DNA of 64,000 nt from CBDCCV01 sp965215025 (GCA_965215025.1 CBDCCV010000001.1:2294001-2358000), one strand, 5' to 3'; positions 42,867-51,165 are shown, counted from the stretch's first letter. Notes: generated by a model not told the origin, from the letters alone. A program made the numbers and translations.

Positions 42867-43436
42867 ATGACGAAGCGAATTCCCGGCCTCGCCGCGCTTG
42901 TCCTCTTTGCGCTCACGCTCACGCTGCCCTTTAGCGCGCACGCGCAGGACGCCTCCACCATCGGCTACACGAACCAGGAAGCGCTCCTGGCCAACATGCC
43001 CGAGATGGAGCAGCTTCAGAGCCAGCTCCAGCAGGAGCTGATGCAGGAGCAGGAGGAGTTCCAGAACGAGCAGCAGGAGCTTCAGCAGATGGTCGAGCAG
43101 TACCAGAAGCAACAGACGCTCCTCTCGGATGAGAAAAAGGCTGAGCGCGAGGGCGAGATCCGCCAGAAGCAGCAGGAGCTGCAGCAGAGCGCCCGCGAGC
43201 GCGATCAGATGCTGGCGCAGCGCGAGCAAGAACTCATGCAGCCGCTCATGGACAAGCTCCAAACCGCCATCGAGGCCGTAGCCCAGGAGCGCGGCCTGGC
43301 TGTGGTGATGCGCTCGCAAGCGCTCCTCTACGCTGACGACGCCGTGGTCAACATCACCGAGGAGGTGGCCACGCGCCTCGGCATCGAGGTCGAAGGCACC
43401 GCCGCCGCCACCGACGGCAGCGGGTCGTCCAACTGA
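42867..43436 (+). CDS. OmpH/Skp-family periplasmic chaperone 2
   Basis: A 189-residue paralogue of the preceding gene. Signal peptide MTKRIPGLAALVLFALTLTL ends near AHAQ. ASTIGYTNQEALLANMPEME opens the mature protein, then a Gln/Glu-rich coiled coil and the core RGLAVVMRSQALLYADDAVV. ATG 42843 would give a slightly longer start and cannot be excluded. A C-terminal Ala/Thr/Ser tail follows. It ends before a terminator, probably closing the uppS-bamA unit. Confidence 0.9.
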   Translation: MTKRIPGLAALVLFALTLTLPFSAHAQDASTIGYTNQEALLANMPEMEQLQSQLQQELMQEQEEFQNEQQELQQMVEQYQKQQTLLSDEKKAEREGEIRQKQQELQQSARERDQMLAQREQELMQPLMDKLQTAIEAVAQERGLAVVMRSQALLYADDAVVNITEEVATRLGIEVEGTAAATDGSGSSN

Positions 43437-43481
43437 GCGCCTTTTTCAGAGCGGTAGCGTACCGTTGCACAGCGTACCGCG

Positions 43482-43519
43482 AAAGCGAGCACCGGCCCTG
43501 AGCGGCGGGTGCTCGCTTT
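43482..43519 (+). terminator. Terminator hairpin after the second ompH
   Basis: Stem AAAGCGAGCACC (43482-43493) and GGTGCTCGCTTT (43508-43519), 14-nt loop, followed by CTTTC. It lies 46 bp after the stop. Confidence 0.75.
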
Positions 43520-43545
43520 CTTTCGCGGCGCACCTCCGGGCGTTA

Positions 43546-43573
43546 GTAGGGGCACGGCGCGCCGTGCCCCTAC
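43546..43573. repeat. GTAG...CTAC dispersed palindrome, copy 5
   Basis: Perfect 28-bp palindrome: GTAGGGGCACGGCG (43546-43559) and CGCCGTGCCCCTAC (43560-43573), between the ompH terminator and panB. The right flank GGTGAGT departs from the other copies. Confidence 0.75.
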
Positions 43574-43675
43574 GGTGAGTTCCGACGGTTTCGGCGCGGA
43601 GCAAACGCGGAGCGCGGCCTTTCGTATACTGCACGCGCCCGCCACGCCTCCTCCTGCATCTGCCTGGACGGCCCT

Positions 43676-44542
43676 ATGAGCACGCAGACGGTCTCGAAAA
43701 AAAGCGCCTCTACGAAAGACGGCTCGCGCACCAGCCCGCCCGGCGCCAAGCGCGTCACCACGCAGACGCTGGCCGAGATGAAGGCCGAAAGGATCCCCAT
43801 CGCCATGCTCACGGCGTACGACTACACCTCGGCGCGGCTTTTGGACGCGGCGGGCGTGGACGTGCTCCTCGTCGGCGACTCGGCCTCGAACGTCATGGCC
43901 GGGCACGAGACCACGCTGCCCATGACGCTCGACCACATGATCTACCACGCGCAGTGCGTCGTGCGCGCCGTCGAAAGGGCGCTCGTGGTGGTGGACCTCC
44001 CCTTCGGCTCGTACCAGAGCAACTCGAAAGAGGCCCTGGCCTCGGCCATCCGCGTGATGAAGGAGACGGGCGCGCACGCGGTCAAGCTCGAGGGCGGGCG
44101 CGCCGTCGTCCCGGCCATCGAGCGCATCACCGAGGCGGGCATCCCGGTGATGGGCCACCTCGGCCTCACGCCGCAGTCCATCTACCAGTTCGGCACGTTC
44201 AAGGTGCGCGCGCGCGAAAGCGAAGAGGCCCAGACGCTGCGCCAGGACGCCGAGCGCCTCGAAGCGGCCGGCTGCTTCAGCCTCGTCCTGGAAAAGATCC
44301 CCGCCACGCTCGCCGAAGAGGTCGCCTCCGCCTCGGGCTTGCCCGTCATCGGCATCGGGGCGGGGGCCGGGTGCGACGGGCAGGTGCTCGTCACGCACGA
44401 CGCGCTCGGCCTCACGACCGACTTCAACCCGCGCTTCGTGCGCCGCTACGCGCGCCTGGACGAGGCCGTCACCGAGGCCGCCCGGCGCTACATCCACGAC
44501 GTCCGCTCCCGCGCTTTTCCTTCGGAAGAGGAGAGCTACTGA
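43676..44542 (+). CDS. panB: 3-methyl-2-oxobutanoate hydroxymethyltransferase
   Basis: A 288-residue TIM-barrel enzyme of pantothenate synthesis, adding a hydroxymethyl group from methylene-THF to 2-oxoisovalerate. PIAMLTAYDYTSARLLDAAG, DVLLVGDSASNVMAGHETT, VVDLPFGSYQ, AVKLEGG and GHLGLTPQS hold the metal and substrate residues. The 25 polar residues before TTQTLAEMKAE are longer than usual. panC and panD are not in the window. FolD at 46.7 kb works on the same cofactor pool. Confidence 0.96.
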   Translation: MSTQTVSKKSASTKDGSRTSPPGAKRVTTQTLAEMKAERIPIAMLTAYDYTSARLLDAAGVDVLLVGDSASNVMAGHETTLPMTLDHMIYHAQCVVRAVERALVVVDLPFGSYQSNSKEALASAIRVMKETGAHAVKLEGGRAVVPAIERITEAGIPVMGHLGLTPQSIYQFGTFKVRARESEEAQTLRQDAERLEAAGCFSLVLEKIPATLAEEVASASGLPVIGIGAGAGCDGQVLVTHDALGLTTDFNPRFVRRYARLDEAVTEAARRYIHDVRSRAFPSEEESY

Positions 44543-44549
44543 GTTTTGG

Positions 44550-44645
44550 GTATGGAGGTGCGGAGGCATGGACGTGTGGAAGAGAGAAGCGTTGATCCCG
44601 CGTTCCTTCTACGCTTCCTTTCTCCCATTCCCCCACTCATAAAAC
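44550..44645. repeat. Intergenic inverted repeat, TATGGAGGTGCGGAGG-type arms
   Basis: Left arm GTATGGAGGTGCGGAGGC and GTGTGGAAGAGAG, right arm CTTCCTTTCTCCC and ATTCCCCCACTCAT. Arms pair only in part. It lies between panB and surE. Confidence 0.45.
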
Positions 44646-44673
44646 CCGCCGCACCGCTCGAACACGCCGAAGC

Positions 44674-45480
44674 ATGACGAAGACGAATAACCGAAGCGCC
44701 CGCCCGCTCATCCTCGTAAGCAACGACGACGGGATCGACTCGAAGGGCATCCGCACGCTGGCCGTGGCGATGACGAAGCTCGGCGACGTGCACGTCGTGG
44801 CGCCGACCAACGAGCAGAGCGCCGTGGGCCACGCCATCACCGTGCGTGATCCCGTGCGCGCCCGGCCCTGGACCTTCGACGAGTACCCAGATGAAATCAA
44901 GGCGCACGCCGTGACCGGCACCCCGGCCGACTGCGTGAAGCTGGCCGTGAATCAGCTCGTGGAGCGCAAGCCTGACCTCGTGGTAAGCGGCATCAACCGC
45001 GGGCCGAACACGGCCGTGAACGTCATCTACTCCGGCACGGTGAGCGCGGCGACGGAGGCGTCCATCCTCGACATCGACGCCGTGGCGTTCTCGCTCTGCT
45101 CGTGGGAAGGCGGCCACTACGAGACGGCCGGGCGCGTGGCCGAGCGCATCGCGCGGCGGGTGCTGGCCGAAGGGCTGCCGCCGGGCGTTCTGCTCAACGT
45201 CAACATCCCCAACCGGCCGCTCGAGGAGATGGCAGGCACGGCCATCACGCGGCAGGCGCGCTCGCGCTGGGAGGAGTCCTTCTCTGCGCGCACCGATCCG
45301 TTCGACCAGCCGTACTACTGGCTCTCGGGCGAGTTCGTCAACCTGGACGAGGGCGAGAACACGGACCTCGGCGCCGTAGAAAACGGCTACGTCTCCATCA
45401 CGCCCATCCACTACGACCTCACCGCCTACGAGGTCTTAGACGAGATGCGCGCGCGGGACTGGGACGGAGAGAGTGGGTGA
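44674..45480 (+). CDS. surE: 5'/3'-nucleotidase SurE
   Basis: A 268-residue metal-dependent phosphatase acting on nucleoside monophosphates. LILVSNDDGIDSKGI has the metal Asp pair at 18-19. APTNEQSAVGHAITV holds the next ligand and VTGTPADCVKLAVNQ the third. VVSGINRGPNTAVNVIYSGT and SAATEA form the active-site wall. A C-terminal extension of about 10 residues ends in GESG, encoded by the adjoining repeat. Confidence 0.95.
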   Translation: MTKTNNRSARPLILVSNDDGIDSKGIRTLAVAMTKLGDVHVVAPTNEQSAVGHAITVRDPVRARPWTFDEYPDEIKAHAVTGTPADCVKLAVNQLVERKPDLVVSGINRGPNTAVNVIYSGTVSAATEASILDIDAVAFSLCSWEGGHYETAGRVAERIARRVLAEGLPPGVLLNVNIPNRPLEEMAGTAITRQARSRWEESFSARTDPFDQPYYWLSGEFVNLDEGENTDLGAVENGYVSITPIHYDLTAYEVLDEMRARDWDGESG

Positions 45481-45557
45481 GTGGGGGAGGGGAGAGGGGG
45501 CAGAAGCAGCGCCCCGTGCCCTTTCCCCCCTCACCCTTTCTCCCTTTCTCCCTCTCG
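45472..45557. repeat. Intergenic inverted repeat, GAGTGGGTGAGTGGGGG arms
   Basis: Left arm GTGGGTGAGTGGGGGAGGGG (45472 on), right arm CCCCCCTCACCC then TTTCTCCCTTTCTCC (to 45557). It overlaps the ends of the convergent surE and mscS genes. Confidence 0.5.
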
Positions 45558-46676
45558 CTCCTCTTCCTCAGCGTCCTCTGACGAGGCGGCCTCGGCGTCG
45601 TGCCCGTTGCCGCGCGGAGGCTGCATCAGGCGGGAGTGCTCGAACGCCTTGGCCTCGTCGATGAAGAGCTGGAGGTGCGGGAAGGGGATCTCGATGTCGG
45701 CCTCGCGAAGCGCCTCGCGCACTTTTTCGATGTACTCGAAGCGCACGGGCACTTCGAGCTTCGGGTTGCGCAGGTAGAGGCGGAGCGAGAGGTCCACGCT
45801 CGAATCGTTCAGGCCGGTGACGACGACCTTCGGCGGGTAGTCCGGGTGCAGGCGCGGGTCGCCCTCGGTCAGGCCCAGGACCACCGCGCGCGCCTCCTGC
45901 GGGTACTCCTTGTAGGCGATGCCGAAGTGCACCTCGATGCGGATGATGCCCAGCATGGTGTGGTTGACCACCTTCTGGTTGATCATCTGCACGTTGGGCA
46001 TGACCATGATCTGGTTGTTGAGCGTCCTCAGGCGCGTCGAGCGCAGCGTGATCTCCTCGATGGTGCCGAACTGCCCGTCGAGGTCGATGTTGTCGCCAAT
46101 GCGGAAGGGGCGGTCCACCAAGATGGTGATGCCGGCGATGAAGTTCTCCAGGGAGTCGCGCGCGGCAAAGCCCACGGCAATGCCGACGATGGAGAGGCCG
46201 GCCACGAGCGCCGTCACGTTCAGCCCCAGGACGCCTAGCACGATGATGGCGATAAAGGCAAGGACGACCACGCTGAACGTCCTCATTAGGAGGTTCTGCA
46301 GGCCGGCGTCCACGCGGCGGCTGCGCGTGAGGACGTGGTTCAAGAGCCGGCGCGCCATGCGGTACGCCACGTAGAGCAGCGCGAAGATCAGCGCCGCGCG
46401 CAGGACTGCCGGCACGGCCTCGATGACGCTGTTGAGGAAGCCGGTGTAGAAGTTCTGCCAGAGCTGCCCCCACTCGCCGGTGACGAGCAGGCGCGCGGCC
46501 TCGTTGAGGTCCTCGCTAAAACGCCCGATGGCCGAGGTGTCCGCCGGCGCGGCGCGCGCGGTGGTGTCGCGCGCGCCCTGCAAAAGCTGCGTGAGCGACT
46601 GTGGCTCAAAGGCCGGCGCGGCGGCTTCCGGGCGTGCAACAGCCTCGGACGGCGGAAGGGCAGAAGAAGCAGGCAT
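45531..46676 (-). CDS. Mechanosensitive ion channel, MscS family
   Basis: A 381-residue protein with an N-terminal Ala/Pro-rich leader and three membrane helices at about 80-185. The pore helix and following beta domain read ALVAGLSIVGIAVGFAARDS, DRPFRIGDNIDLDGQFGTIE and STRLRTLNNQIMVMPN. These are core MscS features. It releases solutes on osmotic downshock. The C-terminal Glu/Arg-rich tail (EDAEEEEREGEREKG) is encoded in part by the repeat at 45472-45557. Confidence 0.92.
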   Translation of the reverse strand: MPASSALPPSEAVARPEAAAPAFEPQSLTQLLQGARDTTARAAPADTSAIGRFSEDLNEAARLLVTGEWGQLWQNFYTGFLNSVIEAVPAVLRAALIFALLYVAYRMARRLLNHVLTRSRRVDAGLQNLLMRTFSVVVLAFIAIIVLGVLGLNVTALVAGLSIVGIAVGFAARDSLENFIAGITILVDRPFRIGDNIDLDGQFGTIEEITLRSTRLRTLNNQIMVMPNVQMINQKVVNHTMLGIIRIEVHFGIAYKEYPQEARAVVLGLTEGDPRLHPDYPPKVVVTGLNDSSVDLSLRLYLRNPKLEVPVRFEYIEKVREALREADIEIPFPHLQLFIDEAKAFEHSRLMQPPRGNGHDAEAASSEDAEEEEREGEREKG

Positions 46677-46721
46677 GTGCGGATGCTGGAGGCGAAGGGC
46701 GGCGTCAGGCGCGCCTCGGGG

Positions 46722-47630
46722 CTAGGAAGCAGGCGGGAGGGCGGCGTCCTGACGGGCCAGGGCGTTCTGCCGGGCGGCGCGGAGCGTGCTCCTTAGCAGC
46801 ATCGCAATCGTCATCGGGCCGACGCCGCCGGGGACGGGCGTGATCCAGCCCGCCTTCTCGCGCACGGCGTCGAAGTCCACGTCGCCCACGAGGCGGTAGC
46901 CGCGCGCGAGCGAGGCATCGTCTACGCGGTTGATCCCCACGTCGATCACGGCGGTGCCTTTTTTGACCATCTCGGCGGTGACAAAGCCGGCACGGCCCAC
47001 GGCGGCGATGAGGAGGTCGGCCTGGCGCGTGAGATCGGCCAGGCCTTGCGTGCGGCTGTGGCAGACGGTGACGGTGGCGTCCACGCCGCGCCGCAGCAGC
47101 AGGTTGGCCATCGGCCGGCCCACAATATTCGAGCGGCCCAGAACCACGGCGTGACGCCCTTCCGTCGGGATGCCCGAGCGGCGGAGCATCTCCAGAATGC
47201 CTGCGGGCGTGGCCGGCACGAAGCCCTCGGCGCCGACCATCAGGCGGCCTGCGTTTTGCGGATGGAAGCCGTCCACGTCCTTCTCGGGGCGGAGGGCGTG
47301 GATCACCTTCTCCTCGCTGATGTGATCCGGCAGCGGGAGCTGCACGAGGATGCCGTCCACGCCGTCGTCCGCGTTGAGGCGGGCGATGGTGGCCAGCAGT
47401 TCTTCTTCAGAGAGCGCGGCGTCAAAAGCCAGCGTGTCGCTTTCGATGCCGACCTCGGCGGCGGCTTTTTGTTTGCCGCGCACGTAGGAGGCCGAGGCGG
47501 CGTCGTCGCCCACGAGGACGGCGGCGAGGTACGGCGCGCGGTGCCCCTCGCTTGTCCACGCGCGCGTGGCCTGGCGCACCTCGGCGCGCACCTCGGCGGC
47601 GAGGGCCTTGCCGTCAATAAGCTGTGCCAA
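46722..47630 (-). CDS. folD: Bifunctional methylenetetrahydrofolate dehydrogenase/cyclohydrolase
   Basis: A 302-residue enzyme interconverting methylene-, methenyl- and formyl-THF. VGDDAASASYVRGKQKAAAE has the catalytic Tyr and Lys. GILVQLPLPDHI and ALRPEKDVDGFHPQNAGRL follow. VLGRSNIVGRPMANLLL binds NADP, and PVPGGVGPMTIAMLL closes the fold. Length is typical. It is divergent from the aspartate kinase gene and may supply one-carbon units to PanB. Confidence 0.96.
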   Translation of the reverse strand: MAQLIDGKALAAEVRAEVRQATRAWTSEGHRAPYLAAVLVGDDAASASYVRGKQKAAAEVGIESDTLAFDAALSEEELLATIARLNADDGVDGILVQLPLPDHISEEKVIHALRPEKDVDGFHPQNAGRLMVGAEGFVPATPAGILEMLRRSGIPTEGRHAVVLGRSNIVGRPMANLLLRRGVDATVTVCHSRTQGLADLTRQADLLIAAVGRAGFVTAEMVKKGTAVIDVGINRVDDASLARGYRLVGDVDFDAVREKAGWITPVPGGVGPMTIAMLLRSTLRAARQNALARQDAALPPAS

Positions 47631-47826
47631 AAGAAAAAGCGGTTTGGAGATGGAAGCGGCGGCGCAGGCACTTCGATGCCGGTTGCGCTTGAGGCGAAGA
47701 TGCCCTTGCTTTGGAGCGGCATCTGCCTGGCAGCAGTGCCCTCTGCATATTGCATGATGCGCGGCAGAAACTCAACTCCGCCGCGCCGCCTGCTCGCCTT
47801 TTCCCCTGCAACCAATCTCCCGTTCG

Positions 47827-48768
47827 ATGAGCGACGCTTGCGCTAGCGCCGAGGCCAAGCTTGCGCTAAAAGTGATGAAGTTTGGCGGATCGTCCGTCGG
47901 CTCAACGGAGCGGCAGCGGCAGCTTGTAAGCATCGTGCGGCGCGCGGCCGAAGAGGAGCGCCTGCTCGTCGTCGTCTCGGCGCTCTCGGGCGTGACGCGG
48001 CAGCTTGACGCCGCCTTCGCCACGGCTGCCCGCAAGCAGCCCACTGCCGAAGCGCTTGATGCGTTGGGCGCGCGCCACCGCACGCAGGCCGCCCAGTTCC
48101 TCAGCCCCGGCGCGCTGGAGTGCTACGAGGCGTTTCTCAGAAAGCGGCTGGCGGCGCTGGACGCGCTCCTCGCCGAGGTCCGCGCCGGAGGCGGCACGCC
48201 CGCGCGCCGCGACGCCGCCCTCTCCGCCGGCGAGCAGCTTGCCGTCCCGATGGCGGCCGGCGCCCTCAACGCGACCGGCCTCGACGCCCGCCCCGCCGAC
48301 GCCACCCGCCTCATCCGCACCGACGCCGCCCACGGGGCCGCCCGCGTGGACCGCCAGAAAACCGCCGCGCAGATCCGCGCCTGGCACGCCGAGGTGCCGC
48401 AAGGCGCCGTGCCGGTGGTGGCCGGCTTCATCGGCGCCACCGAGGCGGGCGTTGTGACGACGCTCGGCTTCGAGGGGAGCGACTACTCCGCCGCGCTCTT
48501 CGCCGCCGCCCTCCAAGCGCGCGTCCTGGAGCGCTGGACGGACGTGGACGGCATCTACACCGCCGACCCGCGCACGCACCCGGAGGCCGAGCGCATCGAC
48601 GTGATGAATCTCAAAACCGCCGCCGCGCTCAACGAGGCCGGGCGCCTCGGGATGCATCCCAAGGCGCTGCGTCCGCTGCTGGCCGCCGGCATCCCGGCGC
48701 ACATCCGCTGCATCGACCGGCCGGATCAGCCCGGCACGCGCATCGTTCCTGATGAGGACGACGGATGA
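47827..48768 (+). CDS. Aspartate kinase catalytic domain without ACT domains
   Basis: A 313-residue kinase. MKFGGSSVG (K18) and the ATP region VVVVSALSGVTRQLD open the fold. DAALSAGEQLAVPMAA, VVAGFIGATEAGVVTTLGFE, SDYSAALFAAAL and WTDVDGIYTADPR follow. The family's regulatory ACT repeats, about 130 residues, are missing, and the last residues (PDEDDG) run into a GACGACGGAC repeat. It makes aspartyl phosphate for Lys, Thr and Met; asd, the next enzyme, lies 675 bp downstream. Lack of ACT predicts no classical Lys/Thr feedback. Confidence 0.88.
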   Translation: MSDACASAEAKLALKVMKFGGSSVGSTERQRQLVSIVRRAAEEERLLVVVSALSGVTRQLDAAFATAARKQPTAEALDALGARHRTQAAQFLSPGALECYEAFLRKRLAALDALLAEVRAGGGTPARRDAALSAGEQLAVPMAAGALNATGLDARPADATRLIRTDAAHGAARVDRQKTAAQIRAWHAEVPQGAVPVVAGFIGATEAGVVTTLGFEGSDYSAALFAAALQARVLERWTDVDGIYTADPRTHPEAERIDVMNLKTAAALNEAGRLGMHPKALRPLLAAGIPAHIRCIDRPDQPGTRIVPDEDDG

Positions 48769-48797
48769 ACGACGACGGACGACTAACGGGCAACAGT
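48757..48797. repeat. GACGACGGATGAACGACGACGG repeat
   Basis: Tandem words GAGGACGACGGATGAACGAC and GACGGACGACTAACGG overlap the end of the aspartate kinase gene and contain its stop codon. Same words as at 35358, 39268 and 42026. Confidence 0.6.
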
Positions 48798-48923
48798 CGC
48801 TGCGGACCGTTGTACCTGCGTCGGCTTGTGGTCATGCAGAAATGCCTTTTCGGCCTGTTGCTGCGTTTAGCATCTTTCGAGATCAACCTCATCTGTTTCC
48901 AAGTCTGAAAAAGAGGACACGCC

Positions 48924-49424
48924 ATGCAACGCACCAGCCTGCTTCTGCTTGCCGCTCTGCTCAGCGTGAGTGCCTGCTCACTTTTGCCCTCTTACGAGGA
49001 GGACGGCTTTTCTGAGCGAGCCAACGATCTGAAAATCGAAACAGACAAGAGCCAGTACGCCGGACTTGACACTGTAACCGTCCAGTTTACGAATGAGACA
49101 GGAGAGGAGCTTTTCCTGCTCAGCGACGGTTGCGGCGCGCTTGAAGGGAAGCCGCTGCCAAATCTTGAAATCGAGAGGCGAGAGGGCGGTGAATGGGCGA
49201 ACAGGCGCACGCACGGTTGCATCGCGCTCTACCAGCCTCCGGCAAAATTGGAAAGCGGACAGCGTTACCAAGTCAGCTTCCGGGTTGGAATCGTCGGCGA
49301 GCCGCTTGAACCGGGAACGTACCGATACAGCTTCGATGTGCGCCGCCCGGAGCTAGAGTGGCCGGAAAGCCAATTGGCGAAAAGCCGCCGCGTGTCGAAC
49401 ACGTTCGAGGTAAAAGCAAGATAA
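48924..49424 (+). CDS. Hypothetical lipoprotein with Ig-like fold
   Basis: A 166-residue protein with lipobox LLSVSAC (Cys 18). LKIETDKSQYAGLDTVTVQF then TNETGEELFL starts a beta-sandwich of the immunoglobulin-like type. The Cys pair in LLSDGCGAL and RRTHGCIAL may form a disulfide. EPLEPGTYRYSFDVRRP is the last strand pair. It is probably periplasmic or surface-exposed. It interrupts the aspartate kinase-asd pair, with asd starting 18 bp later. Confidence 0.75.
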   Translation: MQRTSLLLLAALLSVSACSLLPSYEEDGFSERANDLKIETDKSQYAGLDTVTVQFTNETGEELFLLSDGCGALEGKPLPNLEIERREGGEWANRRTHGCIALYQPPAKLESGQRYQVSFRVGIVGEPLEPGTYRYSFDVRRPELEWPESQLAKSRRVSNTFEVKAR

Positions 49425-49442
49425 CCAGACTAACGCGCAGCC

Positions 49443-50522
49443 ATGAGCTTTTCTTTCGACGTGGGCATCCTCGGCGCCACGGGCGCGGTGGGGCAGACGT
49501 TTATCCGTCTTCTGGAGAACCACCCGTGGTTTACCGTCACGGCGCTGGCGGCGTCGGAGCGCTCGGCGGGGCTTCCCTACCGCGAGGCGGTGAATTGGAT
49601 CTCGGACGCGCCCATCCCGGAGCGCGTGGCCGAGATGGAGGTGCAGGAAGCCGCGCCGCCGCTGGGTTGTGACTTCGTCTTCTCCGGGCTAAGCTCCTCG
49701 GTGGCCGGCGCGGTGGAGCGGGCGTTTGCCGAGGCGGGCGTGCCGTTGATCTCCAATGCCAAGAACTTCCGCATGGCGCCGGAGGTGCCGCTCGTCATCC
49801 CCGAGGTCAACCCCGATCACACGGCGCTCATCAAAAAGCAGACGTGGCCGGGGGGCGGCTTTATCGTCACCAACCCGAACTGCTCCACGGTGGGGCTGAC
49901 CTGCGTGCTGCGCCCGCTCGTCGATGCCTTTGGCGTCGAGGCCGTGCAGGTGACGACGATGCAGGCGCTCAGTGGGGCGGGCTATCCAGGCGTCTCGGCG
50001 CTCGACGCGCTCGGGAACGTGGTGCCGTTCATCGGGGGCGAGGAGGAGAAGATGGCTTCGGAGCCGCAGAAGCTCCTGGGCACGCTCAGCGGAGGGCGCG
50101 TTGAGCCGGCTGGTTTCGTCGTGAGTGCGCAGTGCACGCGCGTGCCGGTGCTCGACGGGCACCTCGCCGCCGTGTCGCTAAAGCTGGACGCCTCGGTCAG
50201 CGCCGAGGACGTGCGCGCGGCCCTCCGCGATTTCACCCCGCCGACACGCAGCCTCGACTTGCCCTCGGCGCCGGAGGCGTTTCTGCACGTGTTTGACGAG
50301 GCGCCCTTCCCGCAGCCGCGCCGGCACGCCCTGCTCGGCGGCGGGATGACGGTCTCCGTCGGGCGCGTGCGGCCCTGCGCCGTGTTGGACGTCAAGCTCG
50401 TCGCGCTCGTGCACAACACGGTGCGCGGCGCGGCCGGCGGCGCTATCCTCAACGCCGAACTCCTCGCCCGGCAAGGCCGCCTCGTTCGCCGCACAGCCCC
50501 TGCCCAAAAAGCGCACGCATGA
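49443..50522 (+). CDS. asd: Aspartate-semialdehyde dehydrogenase
   Basis: A 359-residue enzyme of the archaeal/fungal type. GILGATGAVGQTFIRLL (from residue 8) binds NADP. IVTNPNCSTVGL holds the catalytic Cys 147. MQALSGAGYPGVSALDALGN, FIGGEEEKM and SAQCTRVPVLDGHLAAVSLK with the active-site His region follow. It reduces aspartyl phosphate to the semialdehyde on the way to Lys, Thr and Met. It overlaps the GNAT gene by 4 bp (ATGA), so translation is coupled. Confidence 0.96.
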   Translation: MSFSFDVGILGATGAVGQTFIRLLENHPWFTVTALAASERSAGLPYREAVNWISDAPIPERVAEMEVQEAAPPLGCDFVFSGLSSSVAGAVERAFAEAGVPLISNAKNFRMAPEVPLVIPEVNPDHTALIKKQTWPGGGFIVTNPNCSTVGLTCVLRPLVDAFGVEAVQVTTMQALSGAGYPGVSALDALGNVVPFIGGEEEKMASEPQKLLGTLSGGRVEPAGFVVSAQCTRVPVLDGHLAAVSLKLDASVSAEDVRAALRDFTPPTRSLDLPSAPEAFLHVFDEAPFPQPRRHALLGGGMTVSVGRVRPCAVLDVKLVALVHNTVRGAAGGAILNAELLARQGRLVRRTAPAQKAHA

Positions 50523-51058
50523 CCAACGCCCCCACCATCCGCCGCGCCCGCAAGGCCGACGCCGAGCCGCTCGGTCTGCTGTGGAGGCGCCTCCTTGACG
50601 AGCAGGCCGCGCTGGACGCCCGCCTCGCCACCGCCGAGGACGCACTCGCGCGCTGGCACAACGACTTCCCCCTGTGGCTCAACGACGAGACGCAGCGCCT
50701 CTTCGTAGCGGAGCGTACCGGTGCCGCCGAGGTCGTCGGCTTCGTGACGGCGGCGCGCTGGGCGCCGCCGCCGATCTACGAGAGCGCGGCTGAGGTGTAC
50801 GTCAGCGAGCTGTACGTCGCGCCGGAAGCGCGGCGGCAGGGCGTAGGAGCGGCGCTCGTCGAAGCCGTCCGTCGCTGGGCCGAGGAGGTGGGCGCGGAGC
50901 GTTTGCGCCTGCGCGTGCTCGCCGCCAACGCCGACGGCCGCTCCTTCTGGAAGCGCCTGGACGCTGCGCCCTTCGCCCTTACGCTTATGATGGAGATGCC
51001 GCGCCGCGAGACGCCCGCCGAGAAGACCGAAGATCCGGAAAAGCGCTTCGGCTTTTGA
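50519..51058 (+). CDS. GNAT-family N-acetyltransferase
   Basis: A 179-residue protein. TIRRARKADAEPLGLLWRRL opens the fold. VYVSELYVAPEARRQGVGAA is the acetyl-CoA loop (RRQGVG) and VLAANADGRSFWKRL the C-terminal helix-strand. The substrate is unknown. Start overlap with asd suggests a role near amino-acid metabolism, but that is only context. Confidence 0.88.
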   Translation: MTNAPTIRRARKADAEPLGLLWRRLLDEQAALDARLATAEDALARWHNDFPLWLNDETQRLFVAERTGAAEVVGFVTAARWAPPPIYESAAEVYVSELYVAPEARRQGVGAALVEAVRRWAEEVGAERLRLRVLAANADGRSFWKRLDAAPFALTLMMEMPRRETPAEKTEDPEKRFGF

Positions 51059-51108
51059 GGAACGGTCGCGTGCTCTTCCATGAGGTTCAGATGAAGGCCG
51101 CGCCGGTC

Positions 51109-51139
51109 TTGACAAAAAGGCGCCGTTTTCGTACCCTTG
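51109..51139 (+). promoter_or_regulatory. Promoter of the tRNA-Gly gene
   Basis: TTGACA (51109-51114), 17-nt spacer, then TACCCTTG (51132-51139). In Bacteroidota terms this is TTG-N20-TAnnCTTG, one base off TAnnTTTG. The tRNA begins 27 bp downstream. The layout equals that of the uppS promoter. Confidence 0.75.
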
Positions 51140-51165
51140 CTCTCTCCGGACCGGAGGAAAACCCC

